A stretch of DNA of 38,251 nt from a virus. A program made the translations under genes and the position numbers. The stretch is from IMG/VR virus record IMGVR_UViG_3300025949_000056, positions 1 to 38,251 of that record; one strand, written 5' to 3'. Every line of letters begins with the position of its first letter. Position 1 is the stretch's first letter. Shown here piece by piece: positions 32,810-38,251 of this stretch. Under the pieces are notes generated by a model. That model did not search any database. It saw only the letters and a list, made by a program, of their open reading frames with translations, and was not told the origin of the DNA.

Positions 32810-34159
32810 TTACGGAGCGACAAGCCCCGTACCGCGGAGCACCTGCACCGCGCCGGTGTAGCGGTTCGGGATGAACGCCAGGTAGCCCAGGACGCGGAAC
32901 AGGATCGACGCGTTGTCCGCGTAGGTTGCGTCGAAGCTGGCGGTCTGCATCGCCGACTCGTACAGCCACAGCTGGTCCGTGCGCAGGACGTAAACCTCGT
33001 CCTGGTTCGTCGCGCTGTTGGCGGTGAGGGAGATGTTCGGGTCGGTGTACACGTTGTACGACCCGATCGTTCCCGCGAAGCCTTGGGCGACCTGATCCCC
33101 CGTGGTGCCAACCCCGTTGAAGCCAGGGCCGGCCGGGACGATCAGAGGGCGGTTCGAGGAGTCAGCGGAACCGACCACCCACGCCCACCGGTTCGGGTGC
33201 ATGACCACAGCGTTCGCCGGCTCGAAGATCGCCGTCTGCACCGCAGCGGCCGCCTTCGACAGGGCGTAGTAGAACGAGTTCGCCGACGTGGTGCCATCCG
33301 CGACCTTCGGGGTCGCCGTGGTGAACGCCGTCGCCGTGGGAACACCGACGAGGCCTCGTACCTGGCCGTTCGCGTTCGTGCCGTACAGCACCTGAGTGTC
33401 GACCTGCACCGCGTACGCCTTCGCCAGGTCCTGAAGGATGACCCGGTCGAACGGGATACCGGACTGCTGCAGCAACTGCAAGGAGATGATCTGCTTGCCG
33501 CCGACAGTCGTGATACCCGAGGACACCGACGTGGTCGTCATAGCCGTGTCAGACAGGGCACTGTTCTGCGTCTGCTGCACGGCCACGGTGACACCGGAGG
33601 CGACCTTCGGGAGGTTGATCGAGGACACACCGGAAGGCAGCGTGTCCTTCTGGCACAGATCCGCTGTCACGCGGCCGGCACGGGCCAGGGCGATGAAGTT
33701 CTCGATCTGCCACAGGGGCGGCGCGAACTCACCACCAGCACCAGCCGAGGTGGTCATGTCACCGGCGCGGGTTTCCTGCGACGCCGCAAGACGCGCACGG
33801 GCCGCATCAGCGCCGTTGAGTTGCAGCTTCGTCACCGCGATGTCGCGGAAGAAGCTGGTCGAGTGGTCACCATCGCGGTACACCGGGTTCGGTTCATTGC
33901 GGATACCCGAACCGACGGCGGTGGTCTGCCGGGCGCGGGTCTCCTCAGCGGCGACCGCGTCAGCGGCGGCCTGTCGAGCAGCGAGCTCGGTCAGCTCGTC
34001 GATGCGAACATCGATCTGCCGGATCTCTTCCACGGCCGCGGTGAAGCGGGCGTCCTCTTCGGGGGTGTACTTCAGGTCGGCGCGGGTCTCGACGGCCAGG
34101 TTGATGGCGTCGAGCTCGGCCTTGAGCGCAGCACGGCGCTCACGGAGCTTCTCTAGCAT
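32810..34159 (-). CDS. Major capsid protein (HK97 fold)
   Basis: A 449-residue HK97-type capsid protein from the ATG at 34159 (AAAGGG upstream; a longer in-frame start is unlikely). The N-terminal about 110 residues form a coiled-coil delta/scaffold domain (LEKLRERRAALKAELDAINL; VEEIRQIDVRIDELTELAAR), cleaved by the protease encoded just upstream. The rest is the capsid fold (SVSSGITTVGGKQIISLQLL; VVMHPNRWAWVVGSADSSNR; EVYVLRTDQLWLYESAMQ). Order portal-protease-capsid is canonical. Confidence 0.93.
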   Translation of the reverse strand: MLEKLRERRAALKAELDAINLAVETRADLKYTPEEDARFTAAVEEIRQIDVRIDELTELAARQAAADAVAAEETRARQTTAVGSGIRNEPNPVYRDGDHSTSFFRDIAVTKLQLNGADAARARLAASQETRAGDMTTSAGAGGEFAPPLWQIENFIALARAGRVTADLCQKDTLPSGVSSINLPKVASGVTVAVQQTQNSALSDTAMTTTSVSSGITTVGGKQIISLQLLQQSGIPFDRVILQDLAKAYAVQVDTQVLYGTNANGQVRGLVGVPTATAFTTATPKVADGTTSANSFYYALSKAAAAVQTAIFEPANAVVMHPNRWAWVVGSADSSNRPLIVPAGPGFNGVGTTGDQVAQGFAGTIGSYNVYTDPNISLTANSATNQDEVYVLRTDQLWLYESAMQTASFDATYADNASILFRVLGYLAFIPNRYTGAVQVLRGTGLVAP

Positions 34160-34273
34160 GATGGGCCCTTTCTGGGCTACGGGAATCGGGATGCCGGTTC
34201 GCGCGCACAGCAGGGACACCAAGGCCGCTAAGCGTTGATGTAGCCGGTGTTCGTCGGGATATGGCGGGTGGTG

Positions 34274-35032
34274 CTACAGCGCGAAGGTGCGCCGCTTACG
34301 GAGTTCCAGGAGCGCCTTCGCGGCGTTCTCCTGCATCTCCGACATCATGTCCGCGTCCTGCTCAACATCCGGGTTGGGGATGCCGAGGGCGTCGGCGATT
34401 TCATCCTGGGCGTTGTCGACGATCATGTCGATCGACGAGAAATACGCCAAGGCACGGGTAAGGACTGAGGCAATGTCCTCGTCGGTGGCGTCGCGGGTCT
34501 CCAACGCACGCAACGCTGAAGCGATCGCATCGATCGGCCGACCACCAGCCCGCACCGACACAGACGTGTTCGGGTTCGCCGGGTAGGTGACCACGCTGAC
34601 GTCGCCGCCGTTCAAGTCCAACGACCTGAGGGTGCGTTTCGTCATGTCGTTCTCCCAGATGTCCTCGAGGACACGGAAACCGAATGACATTTCGTTGAGG
34701 TCACCGCGTTGCATCTTCGGCACCAGCGCTTGCACATCCGGGTCGGACCGGTCGAGGTTCGCCTCCGCCAGGAGGCCCTTCTTGTCCGTCGACAACATCA
34801 ACGTCCCCGAGGTGGTCCGCGCCAACGGCAACCCGTCATGGTTGATCAGGAGCCGCACATCCGGCTTCTGCCCCAGTGTTCGCTTGAACGCATCCGGGTC
34901 GACGGTTTCGGTGTACCAGCCCATGTCGTACGGCTGGTTGAACGTGGACGCGTACCCGGTGAGGGTGAGGTGGTCGTCCCCCTGACGCACCTCGAGACCT
35001 GTCACCGCCATGCGACGCTCGAAAGTCTTCAT
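34274..35032 (-). CDS. HK97-type prohead protease
   Basis: A 252-residue prohead protease of the U35/HK97 type: LTLTGYASTFNQPYDMGWYT, RLLINHDGLPLART with H65, and LNEMSFGFRV with the catalytic S116. The C-terminal 70 residues are helical and acidic. It cleaves the capsid delta domain during maturation. It overlaps the portal stop as ATGA. The 114-base interval to the capsid start carries no gene. Confidence 0.92.
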   Translation of the reverse strand: MKTFERRMAVTGLEVRQGDDHLTLTGYASTFNQPYDMGWYTETVDPDAFKRTLGQKPDVRLLINHDGLPLARTTSGTLMLSTDKKGLLAEANLDRSDPDVQALVPKMQRGDLNEMSFGFRVLEDIWENDMTKRTLRSLDLNGGDVSVVTYPANPNTSVSVRAGGRPIDAIASALRALETRDATDEDIASVLTRALAYFSSIDMIVDNAQDEIADALGIPNPDVEQDADMMSEMQENAAKALLELRKRRTFAL

Positions 35033-36216
35033 GCAGGTTGCTCCGAATCAGCGGGGGCAGGGAGTGGAATGAGCTTCGGTTTACCGGTCGGGCCGACATC
35101 CATCGGCACCAACGCCAACAGGGCCTTCTGCTGGTCGGTCAGCGGCGGCATATCAGCCATAGCCCGGGCCTCATCCGGGGTCATCTGCTTCGACGCAATA
35201 CCGATCGCCGTCGCCGTCAACTGGGTCATCAGATCCGTCCGCAGCAGCACCGACGGGTCGAACCGCACATGCTTCCCACCCGGCATCAACTGGGAGATCG
35301 CCGCTTCGATCTTCGACAGCCAGGGCTGAATGCTGTAGGTGAGGAAGTCGATGCCCTTGGATTGGATGTTCGCGTACGTCATCGAATTACCGGCTTCGGC
35401 GGCGATCATCTCCGGGGGCACACCGAAGATCCGGGCGATCTCCGCCACCCCCAACTTCTGGGTGGCGAGGAACTGCGACTCCTCCGGCGACACCGACAGT
35501 GTTTGGTACGTGGCGCCCGCGCCCAACACCAACGGTTCCCGCCCGATTATGCGGGACAGGATCCGTTCCTTGATCGTGCGGGCCTGCTCATCGTTGATCG
35601 GCGACTCGGACGTGATCACCGCCTGCGGATGCGGGGCGTCATTGAAATATCCCAGGGAGAACTGCTGGATCGCCTGCTCCCGGTTGATCACCGTCGCCGC
35701 ATACTGAATCGGCGACAATCCCATGCTCGAGCCGGGCATGCGGTACGCCCGAACATGCATCACATCATTCGGGTCCGGAACCTCAACACCGTTGATCGTG
35801 TACACCAACTGCGCCGCACCATCAGGCTTACGGACCCGCACCTGATCCGGGGACGCCAACTCGATCTGCACCGGGTACTGCTGCGCATCCCGACGAACGA
35901 TCCGCCCATACGCGTTACCCCGCAGCATCAACGACGCCACGATCATGTACACCCATTCAGGGGTCGTTGCGTCAGCCGACGGATTCACCAACAGCGGCGG
36001 ATCCGGGATCGGCACCCGCACACCGGCCTTCATCGTGAACGCATGCAACGGCATCATGCTCACCGTGTCAGCGACTAGGCGCACACACGCCCACACCGCC
36101 GACACCCGCAGCGCGTTGTCCATCGTCACAGCCCCGCCGAACCCCACACCGGGGAACGGGGGCACGAACGGCTCCGGCGTCCACTGCCGGCGCTCACGAG
36201 GCCGCAAAAGGCTCAC
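35029..36216 (-). CDS. Portal protein
   Basis: A 395-residue HK97-type portal: ALRVSAVWACVRLVADTVSM (clip/wing start), VYMIVASLMLRGNAYGRIVR, VMHVRAYRMPGSSMGLSPIQ, and IFGVPPEMIAAEAGNSMTYA, the last being a highly conserved portal motif. It forms the dodecameric packaging pore. The GTG at 36216 overlaps the preceding small gene as GTGA; a longer in-frame start runs through that gene and is rejected. Confidence 0.93.
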   Translation of the reverse strand: MSLLRPRERRQWTPEPFVPPFPGVGFGGAVTMDNALRVSAVWACVRLVADTVSMMPLHAFTMKAGVRVPIPDPPLLVNPSADATTPEWVYMIVASLMLRGNAYGRIVRRDAQQYPVQIELASPDQVRVRKPDGAAQLVYTINGVEVPDPNDVMHVRAYRMPGSSMGLSPIQYAATVINREQAIQQFSLGYFNDAPHPQAVITSESPINDEQARTIKERILSRIIGREPLVLGAGATYQTLSVSPEESQFLATQKLGVAEIARIFGVPPEMIAAEAGNSMTYANIQSKGIDFLTYSIQPWLSKIEAAISQLMPGGKHVRFDPSVLLRTDLMTQLTATAIGIASKQMTPDEARAMADMPPLTDQQKALLALVPMDVGPTGKPKLIPLPAPADSEQPA

Positions 36217-36353
36217 GAGTTGGCCACCCCAACACCCACCAAAGCCAACCCGCCGGTCCCAATCCCGAACCACAGCCCGAACTGGAACCCAACAGCGACC
36301 GACAGCATCGCCAAACCGACGGATTCGATAATCGTGGTGATCAGAGACCGCAT
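36213..36353 (-). CDS. Small membrane protein between terminase and portal (46 aa)
   Basis: A 46-residue gene with ATG at 36353 (AAAGGAA upstream) and a stop overlapping the portal GTG. It is almost wholly hydrophobic (VGLAMLSVAVGFQFGLWFGI; TGGLALVGVGVANS), giving one or two membrane helices. Small membrane proteins in this slot are seen in actinophages. Function unknown. Confidence 0.65.
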   Translation of the reverse strand: MRSLITTIIESVGLAMLSVAVGFQFGLWFGIGTGGLALVGVGVANS

Positions 36354-36364
36354 CGGGGTTCCTT

Positions 36365-37843
36365 TCACCAGATGTTGTTGACGGGGTGCAGATTCATGTT
36401 CTCGGCCTCAATAGCGGCCCAGAGAGCCCACGAAGCCGCGCAGAGGGCTGTGATGTCACCGGATTTACGTTTCCCCCAGCCCCATGTGCCGTCGCCGACG
36501 TTGCGTCGTTGAGCGGTAGCAACCGCATCTGTGAGGGCAGGTTGGCCTGAATGCTTCACTTTCCGGGCGTTTACGAGGTCGTAAAACAGGCCAGCAGCAG
36601 CCGAAACGTCACTGGAAGACAGCAATTTGATCGTGAAACCGGCCTGTTCCAGGGCTGGCACAAGCGATTCCGCCGCGGAACCGGCCGCAATGGTCACTTC
36701 GGTCAATCCCCACCGCTGTTTCAGCTCCACCAGCCGCGGTAAAACCCACTGGGTGCCCTCGCGGTGATCAACAACCTCGTTGTGTTGCGTCAGCTCGAGG
36801 TGTTGCAGCTTCGCACCGTTCAAACCAGCCACCGCGACAGCCGCGAAGCCCCTATTCGGGGCCACATCCAAGCCCAGGTACGGGGCGCCGACGATCTCCG
36901 ATGTCGTATCGAACCCATCCGCCCACACCACCGGGGCAATGACCGCCTCACCCGTCGATTCGTCCCACCACCCCAGGCGTTCACGGGCGAACTCAGCCGG
37001 CGGCAACGCCCTACGCTCAGCGGCGATGTACTCCGCAGTGATGCGCCGGCCCATCGCGGGGTTCGCTCGCTGCCACCGCGCCGGATCATCCAGCCGGCAA
37101 CCATCCACCCCGACCTGATGCTCACAACTCGCGGAAGCGCAATCCCCACCCAAGTCATCGCACCACTCGAGGTACGCCAACGAAGGATCATCGCCCGCAC
37201 GTCCCCGATCGCGGATACCGCGCAGCACACCGGACTCAGCCAACCCAGCCGATGACCCGTACACCACCTGCGGATCAGGTCGGGCCGACAACGTCGGCAA
37301 CAACGACCCCATGTGCGATGGCTTTAACGCGAAAGCCTCATCGAGGATGACTTTGTCCCCGGTCAACCCGCGCCCACCACCATTAGTGCGGGCCTTGAAC
37401 ATGATCCGCTGCCCAGTCGCAAGCTTGATCGACTCCTCCCCATTGCCCCGGGAGATGCCATTCGACGGGCCGCCGGCAAGCCTCGCCGCTAACACCGGTG
37501 AACCGCAGATCAAATTCTCAAGGTCAAGGAACGCTTCCTTCGTGGTCTTCATCTCGTGCGCCGACCACACAATCAGCCGCTGCTCCGTAACGAACAACCA
37601 TCCCAGGGCGGCCATCTTGAACAACCCGGTCTTCATGTTCTGCCTCGAGCACACCAACGCGAACTCGAAAGCAGCAGCATGCCCACTCGGCTTGAACGCA
37701 AACAGAATGTCCAACGCCAACTGCTGCTCAGGATCAGGCTCAAACCCCGCCAGCCGACAAATGTCAGCAACCTCAGGACCCAACGTGTCCTTGAACGGTG
37801 GCCGACTCACAAACGCAGGCTCAACCAGCAAGCTTGCGGTCAC
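36365..37843 (-). CDS. terL: Terminase large subunit
   Basis: A 492-residue large terminase. ATPase: a Walker A-like CSRQNMKTG (65-73), Walker B VILDEAF (165-171) and coupling motif YGSSAG (195-200). C-terminal RNase H-like nuclease begins near PYLGLDVAPNRG with its metal Asp, followed by the VATAQRRNVGDGTWGWGKR region near the end. It cuts and pumps phage DNA into the prohead. The GTG at 37843 lies 23 bases inside the TerS-like gene. Confidence 0.95.
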   Translation of the reverse strand: MTASLLVEPAFVSRPPFKDTLGPEVADICRLAGFEPDPEQQLALDILFAFKPSGHAAAFEFALVCSRQNMKTGLFKMAALGWLFVTEQRLIVWSAHEMKTTKEAFLDLENLICGSPVLAARLAGGPSNGISRGNGEESIKLATGQRIMFKARTNGGGRGLTGDKVILDEAFALKPSHMGSLLPTLSARPDPQVVYGSSAGLAESGVLRGIRDRGRAGDDPSLAYLEWCDDLGGDCASASCEHQVGVDGCRLDDPARWQRANPAMGRRITAEYIAAERRALPPAEFARERLGWWDESTGEAVIAPVVWADGFDTTSEIVGAPYLGLDVAPNRGFAAVAVAGLNGAKLQHLELTQHNEVVDHREGTQWVLPRLVELKQRWGLTEVTIAAGSAAESLVPALEQAGFTIKLLSSSDVSAAAGLFYDLVNARKVKHSGQPALTDAVATAQRRNVGDGTWGWGKRKSGDITALCAASWALWAAIEAENMNLHPVNNIW

Positions 37844-38204
37844 GAGCCGCCTTCACCTCGTCAACCACATCAGCGGTCCGCTCAACACCAGCCAACGCCG
37901 CATCCATCGTCGACCGCAGCTCCTTCACCAAAGCCGCGAACCCCATCACCGCAGTCGCCGAATCAATCCGCTCAGCCAACGCCACCGCAGCCGCACCCAG
38001 ATACGTCTCAGCACGCCCAGCAGCCTCGAGCTCAACCCGAACCATCGCCGCCGTTCCAGGACGTTCCAACTCCGTCCCCAACGTCACAACCTGCGCACCA
38101 CCACGCAACCGGAACGCAGCCTTCCGACACTTCGACCCGCAATACTTGGCCTTCGGCGAGGTCGACTCAAAAGCTTCACCGCAATTCGAGCACGTGATGG
38201 TCAC
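37821..38204 (-). CDS. Probable small terminase subunit with N-terminal zinc ribbon
   Basis: A 127-residue protein immediately upstream of and overlapping terL. The N-terminus is a zinc module (ITCSNCGEAFESTSPKAKYC, then GSKCRKAAFRLRGG); the C-terminal half is helical (TYLGAAAVALAERIDSATAV; AALVKELRSTMDAALAG), like the oligomerisation helices of actinophage small terminases. No classical HTH is seen, so the role is inferred from position. It starts with GTG at 38204. The 47 bases to the right edge are non-coding and may contain part of cos. Confidence 0.6.
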   Translation of the reverse strand: MTITCSNCGEAFESTSPKAKYCGSKCRKAAFRLRGGAQVVTLGTELERPGTAAMVRVELEAAGRAETYLGAAAVALAERIDSATAVMGFAALVKELRSTMDAALAGVERTADVVDEVKAARDRKLAG

Positions 38205-38251
38205 CGTCGCTCACCGTCCCGTGTGTATCGACTGTTCAGAAGCAGGCTTAG

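Noticed and set aside
32693-34156. A 487-codon plus-strand frame opposite the major capsid gene
   Set aside because: Arg/Gly/His-rich composition typical of antisense to a GC-biased gene. The minus-strand capsid and neighbours explain the region fully.
35038-36078. Arg/His-rich plus-strand frame opposite the portal gene
   Set aside because: Shadow of the portal's codon bias; the portal motifs on the other strand are unmistakable.

Overview
This window looks like an almost complete genome of a temperate siphophage (HK97-type capsid, long non-contractile tail) of a high-GC Actinobacterium. The evidence is strong third-position GC bias, many GTG starts, several actinobacterial or actinophage families (DUF4326, DUF6221, small CxxC proteins), an LAxTG-type wall-anchor protein and a GH25 lysin. 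No bacterial flanking genes, tRNAs, CRISPR arrays or insertion sequences were seen. An HNH nuclease lies at the extreme left and a probable small terminase at the extreme right. These are normally neighbours beside cos, so the two ends probably join in the phage.

Layout. Almost everything runs right to left on the minus strand. Positions 38204-28010 hold the head and connector module: TerS-like, TerL, a small membrane protein, portal, prohead protease, major capsid, a glycosyltransferase, connectors, tail terminator, tail tube and tail chaperone. Positions 28109-23337 hold the chaperone frameshift extension, tape measure and minor tail proteins. Positions 23287-21488 hold the lysis module (membrane protein or holin, GH25 lysin, second holin candidate), closed by a hairpin terminator. 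Positions 21422-17549 hold surface appendage genes: a small structural protein, a parallel beta-helix spike and a 799-residue repeat fibre.

Positions 17487-15702 are the only plus-strand coding block: repressor, tyrosine integrase and a small unknown protein. They are divergent from a minus-strand Cro-like gene at 15563. A 17-bp-stem terminator at 17501-17544 separates the two convergent transcription units. From 15563 down to 50 runs a dense early operon of about 15 kb. In order it holds a Cro-like protein, a probable sortase-anchored surface protein overprinted by two nested genes, ERF annealing protein, YqaJ exonuclease, HNH, replication initiator, a putative helicase loader, two DNA methyltransferases, and then a long array of tiny, mostly zinc-binding or unknown proteins. 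No polymerase, helicase or SSB was recognised, so replication probably uses host enzymes.

The most interesting region is the switch at 15342-17041. Its order (Cro-like divergent from repressor, then integrase), the short C-terminal -AA ends on all three proteins and the long dispensable-looking repressor tail resemble the integration-dependent immunity systems of BPs-type mycobacteriophages. The second is 13958-14782, where a wall-anchor protein appears to share its DNA with two other genes in another frame. No stretch above 300 bases lacks a gene. Functions are inferred by eye from motifs; no similarity search was run.
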